Origin: Nocardia suismassiliense | Lineage (GTDB): Bacteria; Actinomycetota; Actinomycetes; Mycobacteriales; Mycobacteriaceae | NCBI RefSeq assembly: GCF_900269665.1 | Contig: NZ_LT985361.1 | Span: 6,764,649 to 6,828,648, forward strand | Direction of reading: 5' to 3' | DNA length: 64,000 bases | Shown: piece by piece, positions 25,795 to 34,746 of the stretch | How the letters are laid out: every line of letters begins with the position of its first letter | Numbering within the stretch: position 1 is the first letter of the stretch | Program-made: the position numbers and the translations under genes | Notes under the pieces: generated by a model | Told to the model about the DNA's origin: nothing | Database searches by the model: none | What the model saw: the letters and a program-made list of their open reading frames with translations, nothing else

Positions 25795-28605
25795 ATGAAC
25801 TCCGATGCCATCAGGCCGAGACACGCCCCTGTTCCGGCCTGGGTTTCCAAGAATTCAGCGCAGTCGGCCTCATGGATGCCCTATAGCGGAGACGCCGAGC
25901 AAGCAAACGGGCCGAGCACAGGCGGCCGTGTGCATGACTTCCAGAACATGACGCCGGAGTCGGCGGCGCGACAGGTCGATCGGAAATTCAGGCGTGCTGC
26001 GCTGGTGAACGACGTCACCGAACCGGTCACGGCACCGGATACCGGACCCAATGGGACATTCCTTGCCTCGACAGGAACGCCACAGCCGCTGGTCGCTCAG
26101 CCGATCAGCTATCAGACCGGTCTGGGAGCGCCGCCGATGTCGCCGGAGCAGCAGGAAAAGGCAAATCAGGATCGCAGGGACGAACAGCGACAGTTCCCTC
26201 CGGTTCCGACCGTGCCGCAACAACAGCAGCCGGCTGCCGTACCCGTGCAGCAACCCGGCGTACCACAACCGCCTGCGATCGCACAGGTGCCGACTGCGGA
26301 ACCCGCCGTCTCGCTTCCACAACCGGAAGAAGCGCTCCAGCTACAGCCTGAAGGGGTGCCGTGGGACACGCCGACCAGTAGCGGCGGTCTCGCAACGAGT
26401 GTCATCGTGCCTGGCACCGGTGGACAGACGATCGACACGACGATCCGCAATGCGGACGGCACCGTCACTCAGATGCGCTCGGTCTCTGACGGCAATGGTG
26501 GTGTCACGACCTGGACTGCCAATGCCGACGGTTCATATTCGGTGCGCTATCCGGACGGTACGCACGGCGCACCCCCTGCACAGGCGACTATCTACACCGT
26601 CCCCGTCGGCATGGATCCGTCCGGACCGGCGCCGATCGCATCTGACATCACTGCGGACGGAAAACAGGTTCGCACGACCGCGAGGGGCGAGGACGGCACT
26701 GTTTCGACGGCGGCTTCGGTTTTGAATCCTGACGGCAGCGTCAATACCACCTACCCAGATGGGCAAGGCGGGACCTACACAACAACATCACGGTCCAACG
26801 GGAATGGTGGCTTCAACCAGTCCGTAACCGGCCAGCACAGCGCTGACGGGTCCGGCTATCAAATCGAGTTCGACGGCGTCCGTATCGATCGCGACGTCAA
26901 CGGGCACATACTGGTGACCGGGACCAGCGACGGGACGAGCTACCAGACGGGCACCGACGAATTCGGGCGCCCGTTCGAAGTATTGACCGACATGCTGCAC
27001 AGGACCACCCTGAAAACCTGGATCGACGAGTTCGGGCGCTCAAAGCGGATACTCACGGATGCGGGCAACAACACAATTACTACCTCTGTCGTAAACGGAG
27101 GCAACGACGGTGCGAATAGACCATGGATCGAAGTCACCGTCACTGATCTGCAAGGCAACCCGATTGCACACTTCACCAAAGGTGGAGACGGCGGCGTGCG
27201 GACCGACGACGGATTTATTCACTTCGAAGTCGAAGGTCAAGATGTCAAGTACAACAAAGACGGCACTGTGTACGTACCGGACGACCACAGCACCGCGTGG
27301 CAGCGATTCATCGGCACCGATCCGCAACCGAAGGTCTATTTCGATCGACACGGCAATCCGCAGCTGACTCGTGTGGGCCCATTCGTTCCGGAAATGCTTA
27401 CACAGATCTATCCGCCGGGCAACGTTCCCGGCGAGGCGTTTTATAAAACGCCGGACGGTACTTTGATCATCAAAGACAAGAACGGATACCACTGGGGCCA
27501 CCCGTACGACGGTCCTGCAACGGTTATGAACGGCCCACCCATTCGGATACCAGGGGGTGGTCCCAGCGTGCCCGGCGAAGGCGTGCCGCCCTCGCGGCAG
27601 CGGCCTGGGGCAAGCACCGGTCGCGGAATGGGCGCTCTCGAAGGCGAGACGCCTGGGCCAGCTGCGCAATTCCGAGCCGCCCCGGCAGCGGGCGCGGCAG
27701 CCGCGGAGGCCAACCTCACCCGAGTGACCGCCGCCGCGTCGGCTTCAGAGGCGTCCGAGGCTGCGGCGGCCGCACGAACGAGGCCATCAGCCGCCACGCC
27801 AGAATCTCCGGCAACGACAAAGGTGCCCGCATCGAGAACCGATCCGCCGACAACAGAACGGGCGGTTCCCGCAATTGAATCCCCAGTACGCCCCCCGGTC
27901 GCAGGACGAACACAGGCACAGACAGAGGCGGAAGCTCAGATTGAACAACGCCTGCCACCACAGGCCGACAGTCGGAGTCGAGCACCCGCACCCCCTACAG
28001 CACCTGCAGGACCACAGCACCCCAGCGCACCGAGCGGATCCAAGCAAACCGGGCCTGCCATTCGAGGCGGCGCACAAGCGCCTTCGGCGGGCGCCACATC
28101 GGGGAAAGCCAGAGAGTTGCCGCCGGCCGCCGGCCGAGGTGATGCACCGAACCATGCGGTCCAGAGTGCCTTCGACGACCTCCCGGCATTCACCAAGAAA
28201 GGTGTCGATGCAAGTGGCGAGCCGACGCTTCAATCGCCGACTTCGGGTTTACTCCTGAACAAGGATGGAACACGGGTCGGTAACTCGTATTCCACTGGTA
28301 GCGATCTGATCGAAAGTGGCGGCATCAATCGTTCACCGGCAATAGAGATCAATCAACGCATAAAAGATTCTCCCTCGAAAATTCCGGGCGGCAGCTCGAA
28401 GGCAGGCTGGAGTTCCGATGTCGAGATGAAGGCAGCCGAAATCATGCGGAAGAACGGCATCAAGGATGCGGAGCTGGTAATCAATCATCCCTTTGGGCCG
28501 TGTCGCGGATGCGATTTGACTCTGAAGTATGTACTCGAACCAGGAAGTCGCCTCACGGTGCGCTGGCCAGGTGGCTCACACACATACGTTGGTGTAAAGT
28601 GGTGA
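25795..28605 (+). CDS. Polymorphic toxin with C-terminal DddA/SCP1.201-like deaminase domain
   Basis: A 936-residue multidomain toxin. The N-terminal 200 residues are Pro/Gln-rich and unfamiliar, with no signal peptide or obvious WXG100 domain. Residues about 210-430 hold repeats of the type NADGTVTQM / NPDGSVNTTYPDG, like YD/RHS-type spacers, and about 580-800 is Ala/Pro/Thr-rich linker. The last 67 residues match the SCP1.201/DddA deaminase family: DVEMKAAEIMRKNG (D875, catalytic E877) and GPCRGCD (C903, C906). The usual HxE is DxE here. Such toxins deaminate cytosine in DNA of rival cells. GAGG lies 6 bases before the ATG; an in-frame ATG at 25783 is weaker. A cognate Imm1-like gene follows after 6 bases. 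Confidence 0.85.
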   Translation: MNSDAIRPRHAPVPAWVSKNSAQSASWMPYSGDAEQANGPSTGGRVHDFQNMTPESAARQVDRKFRRAALVNDVTEPVTAPDTGPNGTFLASTGTPQPLVAQPISYQTGLGAPPMSPEQQEKANQDRRDEQRQFPPVPTVPQQQQPAAVPVQQPGVPQPPAIAQVPTAEPAVSLPQPEEALQLQPEGVPWDTPTSSGGLATSVIVPGTGGQTIDTTIRNADGTVTQMRSVSDGNGGVTTWTANADGSYSVRYPDGTHGAPPAQATIYTVPVGMDPSGPAPIASDITADGKQVRTTARGEDGTVSTAASVLNPDGSVNTTYPDGQGGTYTTTSRSNGNGGFNQSVTGQHSADGSGYQIEFDGVRIDRDVNGHILVTGTSDGTSYQTGTDEFGRPFEVLTDMLHRTTLKTWIDEFGRSKRILTDAGNNTITTSVVNGGNDGANRPWIEVTVTDLQGNPIAHFTKGGDGGVRTDDGFIHFEVEGQDVKYNKDGTVYVPDDHSTAWQRFIGTDPQPKVYFDRHGNPQLTRVGPFVPEMLTQIYPPGNVPGEAFYKTPDGTLIIKDKNGYHWGHPYDGPATVMNGPPIRIPGGGPSVPGEGVPPSRQRPGASTGRGMGALEGETPGPAAQFRAAPAAGAAAAEANLTRVTAAASASEASEAAAAARTRPSAATPESPATTKVPASRTDPPTTERAVPAIESPVRPPVAGRTQAQTEAEAQIEQRLPPQADSRSRAPAPPTAPAGPQHPSAPSGSKQTGPAIRGGAQAPSAGATSGKARELPPAAGRGDAPNHAVQSAFDDLPAFTKKGVDASGEPTLQSPTSGLLLNKDGTRVGNSYSTGSDLIESGGINRSPAIEINQRIKDSPSKIPGGSSKAGWSSDVEMKAAEIMRKNGIKDAELVINHPFGPCRGCDLTLKYVLEPGSRLTVRWPGGSHTYVGVKW

Positions 28606-28611
28606 TCAAAA

Positions 28612-29064
28612 ATGAGAAGGGAGCCGTCGATTAAGAGCACGGTGGAAGTTTCGTATCTGCCACAGCATCGCGATGATCCGATTACTCCGGAGTCGGCGGA
28701 CGAGTTGGTCGCGGTCATCGATGATATGGTGTCCGATTTCGACCTGGATCACAGCTACATGATGATTATCCTGACGTCGGCCGAAGATAAAGTAGCCGTG
28801 CTGAACATCGGGATCCTCGCCGACAAGGGCGTCGGCAGTATGGAGTTCCAGGGGGATGAGGGAGGATATTACAGCAAAGGGGTGGAGGATGCCGGCAAGC
28901 CGGTGTTCAACTGGGACTTCGGAAATCCCAGATTCTTCCCGGGGGATTCTAGAATCGAAATCGAATCGATAAAGCAGGCACTTGTTCAGTTCTACGAGAC
29001 CGGTGGAAGTCGGCCTGAGAACGTCGACTGGCAAGAATGGTCGGACGAAACAGTCGACTGGTGA
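28612..29064 (+). CDS. Imm1-like immunity protein for the deaminase toxin
   Basis: A 150-residue acidic soluble protein. The C-terminal stretch TGGSRPENVDWQEW and the central YMMIILTSAEDKVAVLNIG fit the Imm1 family, which neutralises SCP1.201-type deaminases. It starts 6 bases after the toxin stop codon on the same strand, the standard toxin-immunity arrangement. No signal peptide is present, as expected for an intracellular antitoxin that binds incoming toxin. Binding to this particular toxin is inferred from adjacency. Confidence 0.8.
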   Translation: MRREPSIKSTVEVSYLPQHRDDPITPESADELVAVIDDMVSDFDLDHSYMMIILTSAEDKVAVLNIGILADKGVGSMEFQGDEGGYYSKGVEDAGKPVFNWDFGNPRFFPGDSRIEIESIKQALVQFYETGGSRPENVDWQEWSDETVDW

Positions 29065-29085
29065 CCTACGCTTAGCAGGTTCGAC

Positions 29086-29892
29086 TCAGGCGAGCAGCTT
29101 GGTTTTCAGGGCGTCGAGATCGGAGTCGGTGAGCTGCAAGCCTGCGCGGAGATAGTTGTCGAAGCTGCCGTAGGTCTGGTTCACCTGGTCGAAAGCGGCG
29201 TCGAGCCACGGCTGTTGGACGCCGTTGATCGGGTCGGCGGGGGTGGCGTTGCGGTACTGGTTGGACAGCAGGTAGTCCTGGTCGACGGTGTCGCGGTCGA
29301 CGCCGAGCAGGGTGAGCAGGACGGCGGCGGTCCAGCCGGTGCGGTCCTTGCCCGCGGTGCAGTGGAACAGCACCGCGCCGTCGGTGGCGATGATGTCGTG
29401 CAGCACTGCGGCGAAGGCCTGGTTGGCGCCGGGGGCGGTGATGAACGCGCGGTAGAGGCTGTCGCCGCCGGTGAGGGTGCTGACCAAAACCTCGGGCGGG
29501 GCCTGGCCGATGACGTCGTCCCAGTTGGCGGACGCGCCGGCGGGCACCTTGTCCGGTCCGATCGCGCGTTCGTAGACGGTGCGCAGATCGTCCACGACGC
29601 GGACCTGACGGCCGGACAGCTCGGCGAGGTCGGCCGGGGTCGCGTTGTTCAGCTGACCGGTGCGGTAGACCAGGCCGGTGCGGACCGTCTGGCCCGTGGC
29701 GGTCCGGTATCCGCCGAGGTCGCGGGCATTCTGCACACCCTGCAAGTTCAGCGACCGATCGAACGCGACCGCCGACGCGGCGGGCGGCTCGGCGAGCGCG
29801 GCACCGGTCACCGGGCCGAAGGCGACGGCGAGACCGGCGGCCAGCGCGATCGGGGTACGAAGCGAGCGGGTCATGCGAGTGCTCCTGATCAT
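29086..29892 (-). CDS. Secreted tyrosine/phosphoinositide phosphatase (MptpB-like)
   Basis: A 268-residue phosphatase of the Tyr-phosphatase-3 family, like Mycobacterium tuberculosis PtpB, which removes phosphate from Tyr/Ser residues and phosphoinositides. The P-loop is HCTAGKDRTG near residue 185 (Cys nucleophile, Lys and Asp in the loop as in PtpB). A Sec signal peptide is clear: RTPIALAAGLAVAFGPVTGAALAEP, cleaved near residue 35. The ATG at 29892 with GGGGGA upstream is chosen over the TTG at 29913. A 22-base operator-like palindrome sits upstream. It may act on host or envelope phosphates. Confidence 0.9.
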   Translation of the reverse strand: MIRSTRMTRSLRTPIALAAGLAVAFGPVTGAALAEPPAASAVAFDRSLNLQGVQNARDLGGYRTATGQTVRTGLVYRTGQLNNATPADLAELSGRQVRVVDDLRTVYERAIGPDKVPAGASANWDDVIGQAPPEVLVSTLTGGDSLYRAFITAPGANQAFAAVLHDIIATDGAVLFHCTAGKDRTGWTAAVLLTLLGVDRDTVDQDYLLSNQYRNATPADPINGVQQPWLDAAFDQVNQTYGSFDNYLRAGLQLTDSDLDALKTKLLA

Positions 29893-29913
29893 CGGTTCCC
29901 CCACGCCCAGCAA

Positions 29914-29935
29914 ACCAACTGAAACATCAGTTGGT
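29914..29935. promoter_or_regulatory. TetR-type operator palindrome upstream of the phosphatase gene
   Basis: Two perfect 9-base arms (ACCAACTGA and TCAGTTGGT) are separated by AACA. It lies 21 bases before the phosphatase start, in the space between that gene and the upstream zapE gene. The size and symmetry fit a TetR-family dimer site. No TetR gene is in the neighbourhood. Confidence 0.65.
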
Positions 29936-29948
29936 CAAACCGGGTGAT

Positions 29949-30965
29949 TTACGCCGCGACCTCGAACCGCGACAGCGCGAGCAGGCGCGAAATCGCCCGC
30001 AGATACTTCTTGCGATAACCGCCGTCGAGCATCTCCTGCGAGAAGATCTGATCGAGCTTGGCCCCGGAAACGGTGACCGGAATGCTCGCGTCGTAGAGCC
30101 GGTCGGCCAGCACCACCACGCGCAACGCCACGGCCTGATCGGTGACCGGATGCACGTTCGCGATGAACACCGACGACACCCCGGAGATCAGCGCACCGAA
30201 CTTCGACGGGTGCAGCGTGCTCAAATGCTTCAGCAGCGCGTCGAAGTCGTCGAGCGTGGAACCCGTTGTGGCAGCGGCGCGTTCGGTGAGCACCGCCGAA
30301 GACGTCGGCTCCGGCGCGGGCGGCAGATCGCGGTGCCGGTAGTCCGGTCCGTCGACGCGCACCGGCTCGAAGATCGAGCCGAGCTTCTTGATCTCACGCA
30401 GGAAATCCTGTGCGGCGAAACGACCTTCGCCCAGCTGACCCGGCAGCGTATTGGAGGTCGCCGCGATCGAGACGCCCTTGGCGGACAGCTCGGTCAGCAG
30501 CCGCGAGACCAGCATGGTGTCGCCGGGATCGTCGAGCTCGAACTCGTCTATGCACAGCACACTGTTCGCCGACAACCGCTCCACCGCATTGCCGAAGCCA
30601 AGGGCGCCAACGAGATTGGTCACCTCGCCGAAGGTGCCGAACGACTTCGGCGCCGGCGCGCTGTGGAAGATGGAGGCGAGCAGGTGGGTCTTGCCGACAC
30701 CGAAGCCGCCGTCGAGGTACAGCCCCGCGCCGGACACCTGCTTCTTCTTGCCGAACAGGCTCTTCTTGTTCGCGGCCTTGTGGATCTTGGCGACCTCGCC
30801 GGCGAACTCCTCGGCCTTGCGCACCGCCGCCGCCTGGCTCGGCTCCTTGGGGTCGGGAATGTAGGACCCGAAGCTGACCTCGTCGAACATCGGCGGGGGC
30901 ACCATCTGGGCGACGAGCTGGTCGGCCGGAACCTCAGGGTGGCGGTCGACGAGGCGTTCTTGCAT
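29949..30965 (-). CDS. zapE: AFG1/ZapE-family ATPase
   Basis: A 338-residue AAA-like ATPase of the AFG1/ZapE family, linked in E. coli to cell division and in mitochondria to protein quality control. Walker A is GGFGVGKTH (residues about 86-94), Walker B is LCIDEFELDD near 137, and the sensor region ATSNTLPGQL is near 171. The length fits. It is the first gene of a block whose order matches, from memory, M. tuberculosis Rv2670c onwards. It is divergent from the reductase gene, with only 29 bases between starts. Confidence 0.93.
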   Translation of the reverse strand: MQERLVDRHPEVPADQLVAQMVPPPMFDEVSFGSYIPDPKEPSQAAAVRKAEEFAGEVAKIHKAANKKSLFGKKKQVSGAGLYLDGGFGVGKTHLLASIFHSAPAPKSFGTFGEVTNLVGALGFGNAVERLSANSVLCIDEFELDDPGDTMLVSRLLTELSAKGVSIAATSNTLPGQLGEGRFAAQDFLREIKKLGSIFEPVRVDGPDYRHRDLPPAPEPTSSAVLTERAAATTGSTLDDFDALLKHLSTLHPSKFGALISGVSSVFIANVHPVTDQAVALRVVVLADRLYDASIPVTVSGAKLDQIFSQEMLDGGYRKKYLRAISRLLALSRFEVAA

Positions 30966-30994
30966 GTGTGGAGCCTAATGACGTGGTGAGATCT

Positions 30995-31762
30995 ATGTTC
31001 ATGCAGCGTAGCCACAATGCGATCCAGCTCACAGACCTCAGGCCGGACGACCTAGCCCAGTTGTATGCGTACCCGGCCGACCTCCGCGAGCCCCATGTCC
31101 GCGCGAACTTCGTGTCCAGCATCGACGGGGCTGCGACCAGCGACGGGCAATCCGCGGGCCTGGGCACACCGGCCGACAAAACCGTGTTCCTGATGCTGCG
31201 CGAACTGGCCGACGTGGTCCTCGTCGGCGCAGGCACGGTCCGCGCCGAGAATTACGGTGGCGCTCGGACCGACCCGCAGCTTCGTCGCGCACTGCACGAA
31301 CGCGGCATCGGTGGTCACCCGGACGGTACGGCGCCGCCGATCGCGGTGGTCACCGCCAGCGCCGCGATCGATGTGGGCGCCCGATTGCTCACCGATACGA
31401 CGGTCCCGCCGTTGATCATCACCACGACCACCGCCCCGGCGGACCGCAAACAGCAACTGGCCGACGCGGGCGCGGATGTGGTCGAGGCGGGCGATCTCGC
31501 GGTGACCCCCAAAGCTCTGCTGCGAGTGCTCGCCGAACGCGGACTACATCGCGTGCTGTGTGAGGGCGGGCCGCATTTGTTCGGCGAGCTGCTGGCCGCC
31601 GACGCCGTCGACGAGCTGTGCCTGACTACCGCACCCCTGCTGGTCGGTGGCACCGCGCGGCGAATTTCGCTGTCCGCGCACGAGTTCGACCGCCCCATGT
31701 CCCGTGCGCATATTCTGCTCGATGACGACGGCACGATGCTGACCCGATGGGCCCGTGCATGA
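30995..31762 (+). CDS. RibD C-terminal/dihydrofolate reductase-fold reductase
   Basis: A 255-residue protein with the RibD C-terminal reductase fold, related to 5-amino-6-(5-phosphoribosylamino)uracil reductase and dihydrofolate reductase. Typical are NFVSSIDGAAT (substrate loop), DVVLVGAGTVRAENYGG (NADPH region) and LCEGGPHLFGELL. It corresponds to the Rv2671 position; the true physiological reaction is not settled. A frame start also exists at 30968 (GTG), but GGTGAG upstream favours the ATG at 30995. It is followed 32 bases later by a lipoprotein hydrolase gene. Confidence 0.88.
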   Translation: MFMQRSHNAIQLTDLRPDDLAQLYAYPADLREPHVRANFVSSIDGAATSDGQSAGLGTPADKTVFLMLRELADVVLVGAGTVRAENYGGARTDPQLRRALHERGIGGHPDGTAPPIAVVTASAAIDVGARLLTDTTVPPLIITTTTAPADRKQQLADAGADVVEAGDLAVTPKALLRVLAERGLHRVLCEGGPHLFGELLAADAVDELCLTTAPLLVGGTARRISLSAHEFDRPMSRAHILLDDDGTMLTRWARA

Positions 31763-31794
31763 AACAACTGCCCGAACCTGGCAGGCTGTAGCGC

Positions 31795-33351
31795 ATGCGC
31801 TGGACTCGGGCCGTCGTGCTGGCCGCGACACTCTCGATCATGATCGCCGGATGCGGGGCGGGACCCTCCGACCGTCCCGGTGTCGCCGTCGAGCGCGATC
31901 GAGTCGGCGGCACCGCCACCACCTCGGCCGCCCCGGCCCCGCCGCCGAGTGCCGACGTGCCCAAGACCGACCTGCCGTGGAAGGACTGCACCACGCCGAC
32001 GCTGGACCTGCTCGGCCTCGGCCCCGCGCCGGCGGGCCTGGTGCTGGACTGCGCGGAGTACACCACCCCGATCGACGCGGGCGGCAGCGTGCTCGGCAAC
32101 TTCCGCGCCGCCGCGATGCGCGCCCGGCTGCCGCAGACTCCCGCGGACGCCGCCCCGCTGGTCCTCACCTCGGGCGCGGACCGCTCCTCCACGGCCACCC
32201 TCGCCGGTCTCGCCGTCGGACCCGCGAGCGCCCTGCTGGCCGCACGTCCGATCGTCGCGGTGGACCGGCGCGGCATCGGCAGCTCACAGCCGCTGGACTG
32301 CCTGCCCCCCGAGGTGCGTAAAGGCCTCGCCGACAACGCCCAATTCGGGCCGGGCGCAACCGATCCCGTCGAAACGATGGTCTCGTTGAGCCAGGACGGC
32401 ACCATCGCCTGCCGCGACTTCCTGCAGCCCTACGAGGGCACCTTCGACGCACCGCACGCCGCCGACGACCTCGAACAGCTGCGCAGGCAATGGCAGGTCG
32501 AGCGCATCGCGCTGCTCGGCACCGGTAACGGCGCGAAGGTCGCACTCAGCTACGCCCGCAAGTACGGCGATCACCTGGCCCGGCTCGTGCTCGACTCCCC
32601 CGAGGCCGTCGGCGCGGACGCTGTCACGAGGGCCGAACAGCAGCTCGAAGGCGCGGAGGCCGCGTTGACCGCCTTCGCGCAGCGCTGCACCGGGGTCAGC
32701 TGTTCACTCGGCCCGGATCCGCGCGCCGCGATCACCGATCTGGTGAACCGGGCCGGTTCCGGTGGGCTGGGCGACATCTCGGCCAACGCGCTGCTCACCG
32801 CGGTCGCCGGTTTCCTCGGCAGTCCGCGCGCCGACCAGGCCAACCGGGTCCGCGAACTCGCCGACGCGCTGTCCGCGGCCGGGCGCGGCGACCGTGCCGC
32901 ACTGGGCACGCTGATCCTGCGCGAGTCGGCGGCCATCGGCGGCGACGGTCAATTCGTCAACCGCTGCACCGACACTCAGCAACCGCCGACCCCGACCAAG
33001 GCCAAAGAACTGATGGGCCCCTGGGGTACGAAGTACCCGGTGTTCGGCAGGAACATGGCGGTCGGGCTGATGGAATGCGCGGCCTGGCCGGTGTCGACCG
33101 CACCCGGAATGCCGGAGAAACTCAGCATTCCGGTGCTGGTGCTCGGCGGTATCGCCGACCCGGTGGTGGGCAATGCCGGGCAAGCGTCGGTCTCCGGCGC
33201 GCTCGGCGCGGCCGGAGCGCGGCACGCGGGAGTCACCTGGCAGGGCTGGGGGCACCCGGTATCCACCCACTCGAGTTGCGCGCAGCGCACCATGGTCGAG
33301 TACCTGAAGGACGCCAAGCTGCCCGCCGACGGCACCGCCTGCCCCGCCTGA
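31795..33351 (+). CDS. Lipoprotein of the alpha/beta hydrolase (TAP-like) family without nucleophile Ser
   Basis: A 518-residue exported lipoprotein. The signal peptide ends in the lipobox MIAGC (Cys20), so it should be membrane-anchored outside the cell. The fold is that of tripeptidyl-aminopeptidase-like alpha/beta hydrolases: VAVDRRGIGSS early, then a nucleophile elbow that reads LLGTGNGAKVA, and a C-terminal TAP-like domain with GWGHPVSTHSSC. Where the elbow should be GxSxG it is G242-T-G-N-G246, so the serine is replaced by Gly. It may therefore be inactive, or use another residue. It precedes aftC, as does Rv2672 in M. tuberculosis. Confidence 0.85.
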   Translation: MRWTRAVVLAATLSIMIAGCGAGPSDRPGVAVERDRVGGTATTSAAPAPPPSADVPKTDLPWKDCTTPTLDLLGLGPAPAGLVLDCAEYTTPIDAGGSVLGNFRAAAMRARLPQTPADAAPLVLTSGADRSSTATLAGLAVGPASALLAARPIVAVDRRGIGSSQPLDCLPPEVRKGLADNAQFGPGATDPVETMVSLSQDGTIACRDFLQPYEGTFDAPHAADDLEQLRRQWQVERIALLGTGNGAKVALSYARKYGDHLARLVLDSPEAVGADAVTRAEQQLEGAEAALTAFAQRCTGVSCSLGPDPRAAITDLVNRAGSGGLGDISANALLTAVAGFLGSPRADQANRVRELADALSAAGRGDRAALGTLILRESAAIGGDGQFVNRCTDTQQPPTPTKAKELMGPWGTKYPVFGRNMAVGLMECAAWPVSTAPGMPEKLSIPVLVLGGIADPVVGNAGQASVSGALGAAGARHAGVTWQGWGHPVSTHSSCAQRTMVEYLKDAKLPADGTACPA

Positions 33352-33420
33352 TCCGCCGTCGCGAACAGCCCTTCTAGCGGCGCGTCGAACAGGTCCGGAC
33401 AACCGTCGCAACCTGATCCG

Positions 33421-34746
33421 GTGTACCGTGCCCCAGTGTTACTTCGACAGCTCGAGCCCCGCACTGCTCGCACCACCGCCGAGGTGATCAAGTTCGCACT
33501 CTGGCCCATCGCGGTCATGACTGTGCTGAACCGGGTTTTCATCAAGGCTGTCAATGGTTTCATCACCGACGACTTCCGGCCGGTCTACCAGGCCTCGCTC
33601 GACTTTCTCAACGGGCGGCCGGTGTACACGGCTAACTTCGATTCGGTCGATCCGCACTACCTCTACTACCCGAGCGGCACGCTGCTCATCGCGCCGGTGG
33701 CGTGGGTGCACGACTACGAGAAGGCCCGCTGGCTGTTCATCCTCCTGAACGCCGCCGCGATCATCCTCGCCTGGTATCTGCTGCTGCGACTGTTCCGGTT
33801 CACAGTGAATTCCGTTGTCGCGCCGGTGTTGCTGCTGGCGATGTTCATGTCGGAGACGGTGACCAACACGCTGGTGTTCACCAACGTCAACGGGTGCATC
33901 CTGCTGGCCGAGCTGCTGTTCCTGCATCTGCTGCTCAAACGACGAGACCTGTGGGCGGGTCTCGCACTCGGATTGAGTCTCGCGGTGAAACCGACGCTGG
34001 CGCCGTTGCTGCTGATCGCACTGGTCCGCGGGCAGTGGAAGGTGTTCATCACCGCGCTGGGCGTGCCGATCGTGCTGACCGCGATCGCCTGGCCGATGTC
34101 GAAGGACCCGGAGAAGTTCCTCAGCCACACCGCGCCGTACCTGTTCGAGACCCGCGACTACTTCAACAGTTCCATCCCGGGTAACGGCGAGTACTACGGG
34201 CTGCCGCCGTGGCTGGTCTGGGGCATCCGGGTCGGCATGGGCATCCTGGTCGCCCTCTCGCTGTGGCTGCTGTACCGCTACTACCGCGACGACGAGCTGT
34301 TCTTCGTGTGCACCGCGTCCGGTGTGCTGCTCGCCGGGTCGTTCCTGCTGCTGTCGCTGGGGCAGATGTACTACTCGATGATGCTGTTCCCATTCCTGAT
34401 GACGGTCGTGCTGCGCAATTCGGTGATGCGCAACTGGCCCGCGTGGTTGGCGGTCTTCGGGTTCATGAGTTACGACAAGTGGCTCTTGGATCGACCCGGC
34501 TGGCAGCACTGGGGTCGCGACCTCGAGTATCTGCGCATCACCTTCGGGTGGGGTCTGCTGCTGATCGTGATCTTCTGCGTGCTCGGCGAGCGGTACTTGT
34601 CCGCGAAGCGGGAAGGGCGGCTGGCGTTCGGCATCGACCCCCTCTGGTTCAAGCCCTTGCCGAGCGGTGCGCACGCCACCACTGATTCGCCCAGCTCAGC
34701 CAATGGCTCCGCGACGACGGTGGCGAAACCTATTAGCGTGGAGTGA
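33421..34746 (+). CDS. aftC: Arabinofuranosyltransferase AftC (GT87 family)
   Basis: A 441-residue polytopic membrane glycosyltransferase with about ten hydrophobic segments. In mycobacteria AftC adds alpha-1,3-linked arabinofuranose branches to arabinogalactan and lipoarabinomannan, using decaprenyl-phosphoryl-arabinose. The DUF2029/GT87 motif FITDDFRPVYQ near residue 50 includes the conserved acidic pair after the first helix, followed by VDPHYLYYPSG. It lies between the Rv2672-like lipoprotein gene and msrB as in M. tuberculosis. A second possible GTG start is 5 codons downstream. Its stop overlaps the msrB start (ATGA). Confidence 0.93.
   Translation: MYRAPVLLRQLEPRTARTTAEVIKFALWPIAVMTVLNRVFIKAVNGFITDDFRPVYQASLDFLNGRPVYTANFDSVDPHYLYYPSGTLLIAPVAWVHDYEKARWLFILLNAAAIILAWYLLLRLFRFTVNSVVAPVLLLAMFMSETVTNTLVFTNVNGCILLAELLFLHLLLKRRDLWAGLALGLSLAVKPTLAPLLLIALVRGQWKVFITALGVPIVLTAIAWPMSKDPEKFLSHTAPYLFETRDYFNSSIPGNGEYYGLPPWLVWGIRVGMGILVALSLWLLYRYYRDDELFFVCTASGVLLAGSFLLLSLGQMYYSMMLFPFLMTVVLRNSVMRNWPAWLAVFGFMSYDKWLLDRPGWQHWGRDLEYLRITFGWGLLLIVIFCVLGERYLSAKREGRLAFGIDPLWFKPLPSGAHATTDSPSSANGSATTVAKPISVE

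Noticed and set aside
25359..25850. Minus-strand frame of 163 codons before the toxin gene
   Set aside because: It overlaps the strong hairpin and the toxin start and has no recognisable protein features.
25795..28605. Classical type VII WXG100/LXG or TcdB-type toxin delivery domain at the N-terminus
   Set aside because: No WxG motif, no long helical hairpin and no signal peptide could be found in the first 200 residues.
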